DNA from: Anodontia alba
Lineage: Eukaryota > Mollusca > Bivalvia > Lucinida > Lucinidae
Reading direction: 5' to 3'
Assembly: GCA_964016985.1 (NCBI GenBank)
Contig: OZ024825.1
Location: forward strand, 3,407,501 to 3,471,500
DNA: 64,000 bases
Under the pieces are notes generated by a model. The model was not told where the DNA came from and searched no databases. It worked only from the letters and a program-made list of their open reading frames with translations. The position numbers were made by a program, and so were the translations under genes. Positions 32,466-43,371 of the stretch are shown piece by piece (position 1 is the first letter of the stretch; each line of letters begins with the position of its first letter).

Positions 32466-32755
32466 ACAAAAAAAACAACAACAACAAAAAACAACAACAA
32501 AAAAAAGCCCGCAAAACACACACAAAAAAAACAACAAAAAAAAAACACACACAAAAACAAAAAAAAAACAAAAAAAAAAAAAAACAAAAAAAAAAAACAA
32601 CTAAAAAAACAACAACAAAAAAACAAAACAAAAAAACAACAACAACAAACAAACAAACAAACAAACAAACAAAAAATAATAATAATAACAAAAAAAAAAA
32701 AAACAAAAACAAAAAAAACAAAAAAAACAAAAACAAAAGAAAACAAAAAAACAAT
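32466..32755. repeat. A/C-only low-complexity tract
   Basis: About 290 bp consisting almost only of A with scattered C (AAAAC, CAACAA, CAAACAAA, ACAC). All long readings over it (poly-Lys, poly-Phe) are artefacts. Confidence 0.95.
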
Positions 32756-33019
32756 GCGAACTATAAGTGGACATTGTGATAAAAATCATTTTAAATGGAA
32801 GCCTTGACCTGTTCATATTTAATTGTATTTTGTACAGTTGCGCATCGAAGGAAAAGACTTTGGTGTGTCAAATACTTATGTTAATTTTCGCGAAGCAAAT
32901 CAGCATAGAAATGCCCAGGAAGAGCACAAGCATTGAGGGTAACCCGCCTATGACCCTGAGAGAACGACAAACAAACTATGACATACGGCACATATGGCAC
33001 GAACTGAAACAAACAAGAA

Positions 33020-33622
33020 TTCCACCGAAGGCTATGTCGCGCCGGCCAGGAAGCAAAGTCGATGAACCTAGAAATATAGATCGAGGTCAAATATGGATAC
33101 TGCTGAGTTGTCATCCCTAAGTGCAAGCCTATACCAAGTATCATCACCATGGCCTTTATATTACGTGGGAAATTAACTTAACATTAGGGTCGAAGTTAGT
33201 GTTGACGCAAATTTACAAAGTCAGTGAACCGTGCAATATGTCGAGGTCAAATATGGATACCACTGTCTGAGTTTTTATCCCTAAGTGCAAGTTTATACCA
33301 ACAATCATCACTATAGCCTTTCAAGGTCTTGGGAAATAAACATTGGAGTCAAAGGTAGGGTTGACGCATTTTGAAAAGACGGTGAACTGTAAAATATAGG
33401 TCGTCAAAGACGGATACTACTGTCTGAGTTGTCACCCTATATGCAAGCTTAAACCAAGTATCATCACTGTAGCCTTTATAGCTCTTGGGAAATAAAATTG
33501 AACATTATGGTCGAAGTAAGGGTAGACGCAAATGTTGACGGATTGACGGACGAAAGGACGGACAAACGGACGGAAAACCGGATCCCTATATCGCGCCTTG
33601 CTAAGAGCAGGCGAGGCAAAAA
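33020..33622. repeat. Pearl-like element: 150-bp repeats plus (ACGG)n tail
   Basis: About 3.5 units share TCGAGGTCAAATATGGATAC, GAGTTGTCATCCCTAAGTGC and TATCATCACxxTxGCCTTT. They are followed by GACGGATTGACGGACGAAAG, GACGGACAAACGGACGG and a tail CCCTATATCGCGCC with an imperfect hairpin (GCCTTGCT/AGCAGGC). This layout is that described for bivalve pearl elements. Unit sequence differs from the 16.4-kb array. Confidence 0.65.
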
Positions 33623-33623
33623 C

Positions 33624-33958
33624 AAAGAAATCAACCGCCTCCTCCGCAGTGAGGCGACCAGAATACCAGACAGGTTTAATGGTCAGGCAACCCTTTGTAG
33701 TCATGCCGAGCCGGTCAGTTTATCTAACCACACTTTTTCTGGGCAGGTTTAGCCCTCTAAGCGGTTAACTAGTATTTGTATACATTATTTCGCCTGAAAC
33801 CGCCAACTGACCTTCTGAAATCAGCGGAAGGGAGAGCATAACCATAGAAAACATTTTATCATCAATCGCCAAGAAATAAAAATGCCGGACCAGGCGGGGA
33901 TCGAACCCGCGATCTCCGGTCGGACGCGCATCCGACGGAGACAGCAAGGCCGGCCAAA
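33624..33958 (-). mobile_element. tRNA-derived SINE
   Basis: On the minus strand the head ends GCGGGTTCGATCCCCGC, a perfect T-arm with B box GGTTCGATCCC, then CTGGTCCGGCA. Upstream GGCCGGCCTTGCTG could pair as acceptor stem, but the A box is poor, so it is not a working tRNA. The body (TAGAGGGCTAAACCTGCCCAG) recurs in the copy at 43735-44010. Confidence 0.7.
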
Positions 33959-33961
33959 GAC

Positions 33962-35656
33962 AAGTTATTTATAAAAGCAAGAAAAGACAAATTAAATACA
34001 ATAGCAAGGAAACAGAAAGACAGACAATGACAACCAAATTAACAACTGCAAGGAAACAAACTGACAGAGAATGGCCACCAATTTATTTACTAACAAGGAA
34101 ATGGAAAGAACGACAGCCAAATTATTTTCAATGGCAAGGTAATAGCTGAACAGAGAACGGCAGCCAAATTATTAAGCATTGCAAGGAAATGGATAGATTG
34201 AACATGGCAACCAAATTTTCTAAAATAACAAGGAAATAGTAAGAGGGAGAATGACAGCCAAATTATTTACAATAGCAAGGATAGAGATAGACAGAGAATG
34301 GCAACCGAATTGTTTACAATAGGAAGGAAACAGAAAGACAGAGAATGACAACCAAATTATTTAGCATCACAAGGAAATAGATGGACAGAGAACAGAATAA
34401 TAAAAAATGATAAACTAATTATATACAATAGCAAGGAAACAGAAAGACCGAAAATGGCGACCATTTTTTTACAATAACATGGAAATAGTTTAAACAGAAT
34501 ATGGCAACCAAATTATTTATAATAGCAAGGAAACAGAAAGACAGAGAATTACAACCAAATAGTTTACAATAGCAAAGAAATAGAAAGACGGAGAATGGCA
34601 CCCAAATTATTTACAACTGTAAGGAAAAAATAGAGAGAATGACAACTACATCATTTCCATTAGCAAGAGAATAGAAAGACAGAGAATGACGCCTAATTAT
34701 TTATGACAGCAAGGAATCTGAAAGCTATAGAAATGACAACCAACTTATTTACAATAGCAAGGAAACAGTAAAACAGAAAATGACAACCAAATTATTTACG
34801 ATAGCAAGGAAACAGAAAGACATAGAATGACAAAAAATTATTAACATTAGTAAATAACTAAACTATTTGTAATAGCAAGGAGTCAGAAAGACAGCGAAAC
34901 TATTTCCAATAGCAAGGAACAGAAAGACAGAGAATGACAACTAAAATATTTACAATAACAAGGAAAGAGAAAACACAGAATGACAACCAAACTGTCTACA
35001 ATAGCAAGGAAACAGAAACATAGAATAGCAAATAAAATATTTATTACAATAGCAAGGAAACAGAAAGACAGAGAATGACAACCAAACTATTTACAATAAC
35101 AAGGAAACAGAAACATAGAATAGCAAATAAAATATTTATTACAATAGCAAGGAAACAGAAAGACAGAGAATGACAACCAAACTATTTACAATAACAAGGA
35201 AACAGAAAACAGAGAATGACAAACGAACCATTCAAATAGCAAGGAAACAGTAAGACAGAGATTGACAACCAAACTATTTACATTAGCAAGGAAACAGAAG
35301 ACAGAGAATGTCAACCAAATTGTTTACAAAAGCAAGAAAAAAAGAAGACAGAGAATTTTAGCCAAAATATTTACAGTAGTAAGGACATAGAAAGACAGAT
35401 AATGACAACCAATTTATTTACAGCAGCAATGAAATAAAAAGACAGAGAATGACAATCCAATATATTTTTAACAACAGCTTGGAAACAAAAAGACAGCGAG
35501 TGACAACCAAATTATTTGCAATAGCTAGGAAACAGGAAGACAAGTTCCTTGTAATAGTGAGAATAAAATGTGATAGAGAATGAAACAAAATTATTTACAA
35601 TTACAAGGAAACAGAGACAGAGAAATAACAAGAAAACAGAAGGATAGATATTGTTT
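33962..35656. repeat. Minisatellite, about 47-bp units
   Basis: About 35 units of the form TTATTTACAATAGCAAGGAAAC plus AGAAAGACAGAGAATGACAACC, drifting in length. Two adjacent blocks at about 35007-35200 repeat a roughly 96-bp double unit exactly (AACATAGAATAGCAAATAAA...), so amplification is recent there. It fills the start of RIM intron 1; its right edge is about 30 nt from the exon 1 donor. Confidence 0.93.
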
Positions 35657-35686
35657 ACAATGATAAGAAAATTGAAAATATCTTAC

Positions 35687-35874
35687 TCTTTTCGAGTTAT
35701 TTCTTCATTTTCAAACTCTTCTTGCCTCTTCAAAACATCTTTAAGAATAGTCACCTCGTCGTGTGTAAGACCTGAAAGGTCCGGTGACGGGGGTGCGATA
35801 GGTTTCGCAAGCCCAACGGGAGACAACTGGTCCTTTTTGTTACCGTATTTTTTGCCTGATCCGCTTCTTAGCAC
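35687..35874 (-). CDS. RIM: RIM, N-terminal exon with first Rab3-binding helix
   Basis: This exon encodes 62 codons plus two bases. The reading includes PDLSGLTHDEVTILKDVLKR, which matches the N-terminal amphipathic helix of the Rab-binding domain of RIM proteins (family pattern PDLSxLTEEERxIIxxVxxRQ). In the family this helix precedes the zinc finger and contacts Rab3-GTP on synaptic vesicles at the active zone. The acceptor is a T-rich tract ending in CAG just before 35874. The donor is AAAAGA|GTAAGA with GT at 35686-35685. The two trailing bases plus the first base of the next exon (26646) make GAG, so the frame continues. The exon has no start codon, so an upstream exon beyond 35874 must exist; I could not find it. 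A 47-bp tandem array begins about 30 nt after the donor. Confidence 0.85.
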
Positions 35875-36000
35875 CTGAAATAGGAACAACCATATTAAGG
35901 GGCAGTACTACATTTTAGTGTGTGCATATGTCAGATCCAGGTGAATATATAAATTTATGTGTTCTGCTCTTCGCCGATGCGTTCAAAATTCTATAGAAAA

Positions 36001-36357
36001 AAAGGGTAAGAGAAAAGTCCAGGGAGTGCCACAATCACAAACCCAGCCCTTCCCAAACACCAAGAGGAAGAGGAAACAGACAAAACCAAACAAGCGCAAA
36101 TCGAACAAACGTACAAAAAGCACCAATACTAGCACTCTCTTCCCCAAGCGAGGTAATCGCAATGCTAAAAGGACTGAAAAACACAAGAACAAAATAACAC
36201 AAGGCAATACATAAACAAATCGCCTCGTACAATAAACCACAAAGCAACAAAGTGTAAGACTAACACCGGGACCACCGCCTTAGAACGGTCAGTAGAATAA
36301 ACCACCGGGGGTTTAAAGCACTTTTACGGCCAGCCAACTTCACCCTAGGTCCCGATG
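36001..36357 (-). mobile_element. Family A copy sharing its flank with 37.9 kb
   Basis: Minus-strand copy truncated at TCCCGATGC. Beyond its T-tail, 35925-36000 (CATATGTCAGATCCAGGTGA...) is nearly identical to 37856-37930, which also sits next to a family A tail. Confidence 0.85.
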
Positions 36358-36478
36358 CAGGCACTGTTATTGTGTAAAAAAAAGACACCGATCAGTATAT
36401 GCTTGTATGTCGAACGAAGATAAAATATTATTCTTTGAATATTTGAAAACAAAGCATCATGACAAGCAAAACACATAT

Positions 36479-36502
36479 ACAGAGAGAGAGAGAGAGAGAG
36501 GG
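36479..36502. repeat. (GA)n microsatellite
   Basis: About 11 GA units ending in GGGAGGG. Confidence 0.9.
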
Positions 36503-36689
36503 AGGGATGGGACACCCGGCGGTTTCCATGGTTCACCAATACTTATTATATAAACATGAGGCATCTGCACAAAGAAATTCCCTTAATAAATTGGCATCGC
36601 AAGCGTTACAAATCCCCTCGCACAAGACTACTTGGTCTAGACAAACACTGAACTGGGGATTTTCATGACATATAATAGTTGTGTAAATG

Positions 36690-36710
36690 AAGAAACAAAA
36701 AAAAAAAAAC

Positions 36711-36740
<30 letters not shown>
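36690..36740. repeat. A-rich tract
   Basis: Poly-A with single C interruptions. Confidence 0.9.
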
Positions 36741-36741
<1 letters not shown>

Positions 36742-36837
36742 GAGAATTTAATGTAAGGTTCATATATGACCTTTACATTAAGGTACAGTAATGTAAATAT
36801 TCAGATTTTCAGGTTTGGAGGGATTAGCTCTTACATG

Positions 36838-37640
36838 ATAGAAAATATTTCAGTCATGTCAACCTTGACTTTGAGCCGAGGACCCTGAAAGTCGAACTTG
36901 CTCGAGATATTATCAAATATGTGTAAGGATATATTAAAATATATTGATATATATATATAGGCGCTAGAGCAAAAACAAAATCTTTTTTTTTTTTCTAAAA
37001 AAAGCCATAGTAACCTTGACCTTGAGCCCAGCAACCTGAAAGTTGAACACTCTTGAGATATCATAATATCCAACAACTGGGTGAAGATAAATATATCAAA
37101 ATCCATTGATAAATGCAGGGGCTAATGCGATGACAAAGATTTCCTAAAAATAGCCGCGACTTCGATCTTAAGCACGGCAACCTGAAAGTTATACTTGCTC
37201 GAGATATTGTCATACCCAACATTTATGTGAATTTATATTCGAATCTATCGATAAATGAAGGCCTAAGAGCGATGACAAAGTTTTTCTAGAACTAGCCACA
37301 ACGACCTTGATCCCAGCAGCCCGAAAGTCGAACTCACTCGAGATATTATTAAACCGAACATTTGTGTGAAGTAATATTAAAATCAATTTATAAATGAAGG
37401 CACTATATTAAAATCAATTAATAAATGAAGGCACTAGAGCCATAACAGATTTCTTAAAACAGCCAGTGACCTTGACCTTAAACCCAGCACCCTGAATGTC
37501 GATCTCGCTCGAGATATTATAATACCCAACAACTGTGTGAAGTTGTATTAAAATCCATTAATTGTAGGGGCTAGAGCAATGACAAAGTTTATCTAACTAG
37601 AACTGTCAGGTTCTGACTATAGCCCCGCTGCAGCGGTATC
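36838..37640. repeat. Tandem array, about 150-bp units, with hairpin tail
   Basis: Five diverged units carry ACCTTGACCTTGAGCCCAGC, CCTGAAAGTCGAACTTGCTC, GAGATATTATAATACCCAAC and GCTAGAGCGATGACAAAG. The array ends in GACTATAGCCCCGCTGCAGC and GGTATCAGGGG, which folds as a hairpin. This resembles the other tandem-array elements but has no ACGG block. Confidence 0.75.
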
Positions 37641-37778
37641 AGGGGAGAAATACTCTTAGTGTTGAAAGATTTTTTTTTTAATTCAGTCATTTCAAACAAG
37701 TTGTCTCTTGGGCATGAAAAGCCAATGTGTATGTTCTATATTTTAATGTGTGATCTGTTGGAAATGTTATCTAATGTA

Positions 37779-37855
37779 AAAAAAAAAGGTTAAGAGAAAA
37801 GTCCAGGGAGTGCCACAATTACAAACCGCAACCCTTCCCAGACACCAAGATGAAG
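37779..37855 (-). mobile_element. Family A tail fragment
   Basis: About 75 bp of the 3' end, from an A-rich tail to GACACCAAGATGAAG. It is followed without a break by the 75-bp segment shared with 35.9 kb, and then by another family A copy. Confidence 0.85.
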
Positions 37856-37930
37856 CATATGTCAGATCCAGGTGAATATATAAATTTATGTGTTCTGCTC
37901 TTCGCCGATGCGTTCAAAATTCTATAGAAA

Positions 37931-38340
37931 AAAAAGGGTAAGAGAAAAGTCCAGGGAGTGCCACATTCACAAACCACAGCCCTTCCCAAACACCAAGAGG
38001 AAGAGGAAACCGACAAATCCAAACAAGCACAAATCGAACAAACGTACGAAAAACACTAAGATTAGCTCTCTCTTCTCCAAGCGAGGTAATCGCAATGCTA
38101 AAAGGACTGAAAAACACAAGAACAAAATGACACAAGGTAAGACATAAAACAAATCGCCTCGTAGAATAAACGACAAAGCAACTAAGAGTAAGACTAACAC
38201 CGGGACCACCGCCTTAGAATGGTCAGTAGAGTAAACCACCGGGGGTTTAAAGTACTTTTACAGCTAGCCAACTTCACCCTGGGTCCCGATGCTATTCTCA
38301 GTACAGAAATACATAAAAAGCGGTTCGCATAAAGGCTCCC
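37931..38340 (-). mobile_element. Family A copy
   Basis: Minus-strand copy, longer at its 5' end than its 36.0-kb partner (it continues through CAGAAATACATAAAAAG to GGCTCCCAACTC). It shares private variants with that partner (GGGTAAGAG, CCCAAACACC). Confidence 0.9.
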
Positions 38341-38581
38341 AACTCCCAAACAAGAGTGAAGCATAGCCATCAACAATGTTTGGGTTGTAAGTAAAGTTGT
38401 ACTTACAGAGTAATTTGTAGACATCCCTATTTGTGTGAGTAATTTGAACTCTTGCTTCTTCAAAAGTATTAGATAGAAATGACTATCTTAAGAATTCCGT
38501 TCTTAATAAATAACCATTCAAATACGTGGGTGCCTTTAACAACTTAACCTTAAATGAGCAAAAAGAATACAAGGTTATTAA

Positions 38582-38801
38582 GCCATTTTAGTCTGGAGAC
38601 CTCAAAAGGGTGTGGCAAACAGGGCAGGCCCAGATCAGACGCCACTGAATGGGGCGTCTGATCAGGAACTTGACTGTTTGCAAATAGATAAACCATGTCT
38701 CCTACAGGAATATCTAAACCACATACCTGACGAACCTAAAATTGAAATTTGACTCTACCAATATACAGAATATGGCAGTTTATTCAGTCTAAAATGGGTC
38801 A
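38582..38801. mobile_element. TTAA MITE, CCATTTTAG-ended subgroup
   Basis: TTAA on both sides; ends GCCATTTTAGTCTGGAG and CAGTCTAAAATGGGTCA. The hairpin is GGCAAACAGGGCAGGCCC, AGATCAGACGCCA and GGCGTCTGATCAG with the complement. 220 bp. Confidence 0.85.
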
Positions 38802-38989
38802 TTAATACAATTAGAAATATAGGAAGAGACTGCGTGTTTTGTGTAGGCAGGTGCGCGTAATTTGCATCCAGAAATATAAGACAGAGACAATATGAGCAAA
38901 GGTTTCCAAATATAAACATCCTTTTACAGATATTACATCAAAAGAAGATTAAGGTGAATTGAAACCTTTAATCATTGACTATCCAAAAT

Positions 38990-39245
38990 GCAACCAGGGA
39001 AAGTATTCATCAGACTGCACGAATATGCAGGCTGATCTGAATCTTCGCTTCGCTCATGTGTACATAGGTACGTTTTCTTGATGTTGCGGCCCATATGTGA
39101 AAGATAGGAGTCAGCGCATAAAAAAACCTTCAAGAAGACCTGTGCGACCAGCGAAGGTTCAGATCAGCTTGCGAATCCGAGCAGTCTAATCAGAGTCTTC
39201 GCTGATCGTTTGTGCCTTCTACACCCTCCGGGCTATCCAAAGAGG
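38990..39245. repeat. Two family L hairpin remnants
   Basis: GCACGAATATGCAGGCTGATC and CTGAATCTTCGCTTCGC at 39018, and GCGACCAGCGAAGGTTCAG with GTCTTCGCTGATCG at 39140. Both are worn foldbacks. Confidence 0.5.
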
Positions 39246-39783
39246 AATAAACGACACCTTTTACCATGCAGGGTGGATGTACTGGCTGACCTGACTTTGC
39301 TAGTCACACAGGTCTTATTGTAAGTTTTGTCGTGCGCTGGCTCATATGTTTCTAATTTATCGCTGTAAGAAAGATAATTTTTTCAACCATAATGCACGTC
39401 ATACCAGCTTTTTTCTGCTAAAAATGTAATATCTAGACATAATGCATTTGTTAATTTTCTGCCCTATTTTAAGAGAAAGACAAGTTTTGTGACTTCTTGT
39501 TAACATTCTGTATACAATGCCCCTTCTGTAAAAGGATCTGCTCTAAAACAACATATGTTTTCGTGGAGAGATGAGAGAAATATTAGTTCGTTTGAATTAA
39601 AAATTTAAAAGAAATGCTTATCTGGAGCTATGACTAAGACGTATACATTTTACTTAGACGTATTAAGGGAAAAGCAAGGTTGTTGAAAAGTTTATCCGAT
39701 TTGAAAAATCTTTAATAACTATGCATTTTGATGTAAGTTTGATCTAACATCACGAAAACATGCCTATATAATTTTGACCCCCC

Positions 39784-40740
39784 TCAAAAAAGAAGGGAAG
39801 GCAATGATCAGGAATCGATACAATTATCCCACACATCCCATCAGAGACATAAAAGGGAAAGAAACACAACCACGAAATAACTAGTCCCTAATGGAAACAT
39901 CACTAGCAGAAAGCCAAAAGGACAGTTACTTTCCCACAAAGTGGCTAAATGGCTATCCAAAACAAAAATATGTAAGCGACACACACATTCAAACTATAAC
40001 AAAAATAAACTAGACAGAAGAACCGCCTTGGAACGGTCAGTGAAAAGTATTTCACTGTGTGTGTGACCACAATCCTCGCCCTTATTTCTGCCGCGGTTTA
40101 GACACATAATTTGTTCAGTCCGCATGAAGGCTTCCTCACTCATCAGTGGTACATCTCAGAGAACACAAAAAAATCAACTAATTACAGAGATGCAACTACG
40201 ACAAGGACTCGACAGCACGAAACAACTGAAATGCCGGAGCAAAAGAAACCAACAGTTAGACTCCGGTGGGCCCGACAAAAGATAGAGCATTAAGTACCAA
40301 CCAACATTACTCAAAATTAAATTTAAAGTAAGCCTTTATGCTGGAACCATCATAGAATCTGAGGCCTAACCCACCGGCGTACAATTAAAGACGGAAGCAA
40401 AGTTAATAATCGTGATTGGGTTAACAACCATGCATGCAGTATGTCGTATAACATTTATGTTGTACCCAATCTTTTTATATCGAAGAAAGTTTTTACGAAA
40501 TTGGGTACTGAAGTCATTATAAGCACATATTTTTCTGAATTTATACACTAAGTTACTATAAAATTCGGGTTCCGATAGGCCTTGTTGCAGGAGAGATTTT
40601 AGTCCAACACTGAATTTTGACGCTAAATCGGAATGACGTCTATTAAATTTAGAAAAGGCTTTACGTACTTTATGATACCGATAACCATGATTAAGAAATT
40701 TAGCAGTTAGCAATTTATTACGAGTGTTTTGATGTCAATT
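39784..40740 (-). mobile_element. Family A' retroelement, nested
   Basis: Minus-strand element: an RT remnant (40366-40740) followed by a 3' region with CCGCCTTGGAACGGTCAG, a variant of family A's CCGCCTTAGAACGGTCAG, ending at the CAAAAAAGAAGGGAAGG tail. It is a diverged relative of family A. Confidence 0.8.
40366..40740 (-). pseudogene. Reverse transcriptase C-terminal fragment (A')
   Basis: Reads LNHGYRYHKVRKAFSKFNRR, GLSEPEFYSNLVYKFRK, YKKIGYNINVIRHTACMVVN and FASVFNCTPVG. This continues downstream of the motifs seen at 2461-2870 and parallels the remnant at 1554-1790. The catalytic motifs are not present in the fragment. Confidence 0.8.
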
Positions 40741-40791
40741 ACATGACTAGACACTCTAGCAAACCGAATTAATTGTGAGATATAAACACCC

Positions 40792-41270
40792 TAGGATGCC
40801 GCACGAGGAACATCACCATCCACCATCCAAAATAGAAGGAAAGGCAATGCTCTGGAACCGATACAATTATTCCATCGCTAGCGGAAAGCGGAAAGCCAAA
40901 CGGACAGTTGCTTTCCCACAAAGTGGCCAAATGGCTATCCGAAACAAAAATATGTAAGCGACACACACATTCAAAAACGAACTATAACAAAAATAAACCA
41001 TGACAGAAGAACCGCCTTGGAAAGGTCAGTGAAAAATATTTCACTTGGGGGCTTAAATCGATTTTACGTGGCCACAATCCTCGCCCTTACATCTGCCGCG
41101 TGATTGGGTTAATAACCATGCATGCAGTCTGTCGTATAACATTTATGTTGTACCCAATCTTTTTATATCGAAGGATGATTTTACGAAATTGGGTACTGAA
41201 GTCATTGCAAGCATATATTTTTCTGAATTTATACACTAAGTTACCATAAAATTCGGGTTCCGATAGGCCT
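40792..41270 (-). mobile_element. Family A' second fragment
   Basis: Repeats segments of 39784-40560 in the same order (GAAAGCCAAACGGACAGTTG, GTAAGCGACACACACATTC, TGGGTTAATAACCATGCATG) and ends at CCGATAGGCC. It arose by internal duplication or by a second insertion of a 5'-truncated copy. Confidence 0.75.
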
Positions 41271-42042
41271 ACTTTTATATAGTATAGAGTTAACAGGGGT
41301 AAACATTATTTTTCTTATTTCTGCTCAAAAAATAGACTGTGGACACTCGTTAGAACCGCCTCATCGAACGAGTACCCACAATCTATGTTTTGAGCAGAAA
41401 CATGAAAAATATAAGAATTTTTTATTTGAAAATGTTCATCTTTTGGTGCTAAAATTTTTAGTATATTTTTTGTTTTTGAATAGGCATGGTTTTGTAATGA
41501 AAGGACAAATACTAATAAAGTTATAGAGGTTTTAAATTGTCAAAATTGGTTTTATGGGCCCCACCATTTTTAAATATTAATTGAGGCTTTATGACTTCAT
41601 ACAGCCTTAGTTAAATATGCAAAATCTAAACAAATATTTACAATAACTTTTAGCTCTATATTTTGTGTATATTGCTTGTTCGTTAGACATGTACTAATTT
41701 TGCTTGAAAACTGCATCATTTTCTGTCAGAAAGAGGGTTTTGTTTGATAGTTTGAAATATTTAGAAACTTATTAAATATTCGAAATGACAGTTCCCTTGA
41801 CAAAAGGTTCAAAATCTTTTAAACATCATTAACTTCCTTATTGTTTATTAGATTTTGATAAAATTTGCACCAAATTCATGTTTGGTGAAGATGTTTTATC
41901 CTATATGCACTCTTTGTCAATATTGCTTTTCCCTTTAGGTAATGTACTCGAGTTACATATCCTACTATAATTGCTATTCTCAAAGTGTGTCTAAAATAAC
42001 AATTTACAGTAGAATTAGAAATAAATAAATACGACTCTTAAG

Positions 42043-42388
42043 GGCTCCATATTTCTCAAAAATATACATTTTTTTATCAAAGAAAGATTTAATAAATTGA
42101 TATATAGTATTAATGCGATCATAAAATGTGGAATCTGACAGCCTGTAAAATTTCAGTCTCTCGTTTTTGAACTGGATCAAAAATAAAATGATTTTTTATC
42201 GTATCTCTGAATTAATGTTGGCAACATTAATTCAGAGAGATGATAAAAAATCATTTCATTTCAAGAACAAGAGACTAACTGAAATTTTACAGGCTGTCAA
42301 GTACCACATTTTATGATTGTATTAATGCCATATATCAATTTATTAAACCTTTCTTGGAGAAACATCTATTTTGGTGGAATATGGAGCC
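42043..42388. mobile_element. Large foldback element, about 345 bp
   Basis: Two arms of about 170 bp with almost no spacer: GGCTCCATATTTCTC... to GAATTAATGTT, then GGC, then AACATTAATTCAGAGAG... back to AATATGGAGCC. Pairing is strongest near the centre (TGACAGCCTGTAAAATTTCA with its complement). It has no coding capacity; no second copy was seen. Confidence 0.85.
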
Positions 42389-42479
42389 TTTACATTCCGT
42401 CTGAAATAAAAATTGATAAAAAAGCTCTCTTGATCCCTCAATATGGCATGCATTCGTTATATAAAAAAGCCGCAACGTC

Positions 42480-42570
42480 AAAAGACTTCGAACATGTGTG
42501 CCCAGAGAAGATTCAGATCAGACTGCGCATTCGCAGAAGATCAGAATCTTCACTGGGCAGAATTTTAATA
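42480..42570. repeat. Family L hairpin
   Basis: GTGTGCCCAGAGAAGATTCAG and GATCAGACTGCGCATTCGC pair with AGATCAGAATCTTCACTGGGC. Confidence 0.65.
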
Positions 42571-43124
42571 GCCAAGGATGATAAACTTTCTTTCATGCGG
42601 ACAATGAAGATTTTGATTAGGCGGCGCGGATGTGCAGCCGATTTGAGGCTTCGTTTAGGCGCAGATGTCAGAATGTACGTTTCTGGACGTTTCGGTTTAT
42701 ATTTTTTCTTTGTTTTCCAGACACTTTATAAAACTCTAAAATAAACTGTTTTATATCACAGTAAAGTATGACAGATATAATTTTATGAGGAGACATATGT
42801 GCCGTGTTTTATTCCTATTCAGTTAATTAATTACAAATTTTTCATGCACTTGTCTACCCCAATTGCAAAATGCAAGCGCCTATGTACATATATCTGGGAC
42901 AATGGTGAGGTAATATATAAATATACCTATATACCGTTTTGCTCATAGATGCGAACAGCTTAGTCAGATCCACGACGTATGCTATAATACCCCTCAAATC
43001 TGATCATCATCGCCCGACACCCACCCACTCTTGTTTCAGAGATGGACAGTATCTTGTAAGGCTCTATGGATGCACGCTTTGCAGATGTGATAACGTGTCA
43101 TATTTCTTCTCTATACTTGTAAAC

Positions 43125-43255
43125 CCTTTCAGCCTGACAAACCAAAACCAATATATTTGCAAACAGTGTAGATCTAGATAACATGGCTAGTAGGGGACCG
43201 TCTCATCTGAAACTACGCTGTTTGCCAGTCAATGAGTTTAGACTGAAACCCCTAT
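43125..43255. mobile_element. TTAA-type MITE, worn
   Basis: AACCCTTTCAGCCTGACAAA at the left, GCAAACAGTGTAGATC and CTACGCTGTTTGCC at the hairpin, and GTTTAGACTGAAACCCC at the right. No intact TTAA remains. Confidence 0.5.
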
Positions 43256-43371
43256 TTGCATCAGCGGACAAGTCCAAAGTCAAGAATGTTAGAGTCCACT
43301 TAATCAAGACCAAACACGATAAAGCCCTGGAGCGAGCAACCACAAAGTCCTCAAAAGAAGAACCAAACAAA

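Larger units (their letters stand above)
39748..41499. mobile_element. Family B MITE split by a 1.5-kb insertion
   Basis: The left 36 bp (CATCACGAAAACATGCC...GACCCCC) and the right part from 41271 (ACTTTTATATAGTATAG... to TTTTGTAATG) are one family B copy. Between them lie two minus-strand RT-element fragments. The central hairpin is partly deleted. Confidence 0.88.

Noticed and set aside
32415..32816. Poly-Phe and poly-Lys frames
   Set aside because: Translations of an A/C-only tract; the same applies at 54411-54678, 9966-10223 and 36533-36763.
33885..33958. Functional tRNA gene
   Set aside because: B box and T-arm are good, but the A box and D-arm are not, and the sequence continues into a body shared with another copy. 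It is a SINE head.
33962..35656. CRISPR-like array
   Set aside because: Units of about 47 bp are contiguous and drift in sequence; there are no unique spacers and no cas genes, and the setting is a eukaryotic intron.
42313..42744. 143-codon plus-strand frame
   Set aside because: Overlaps the right arm of a foldback element and a family L hairpin, so it is a repeat translation.
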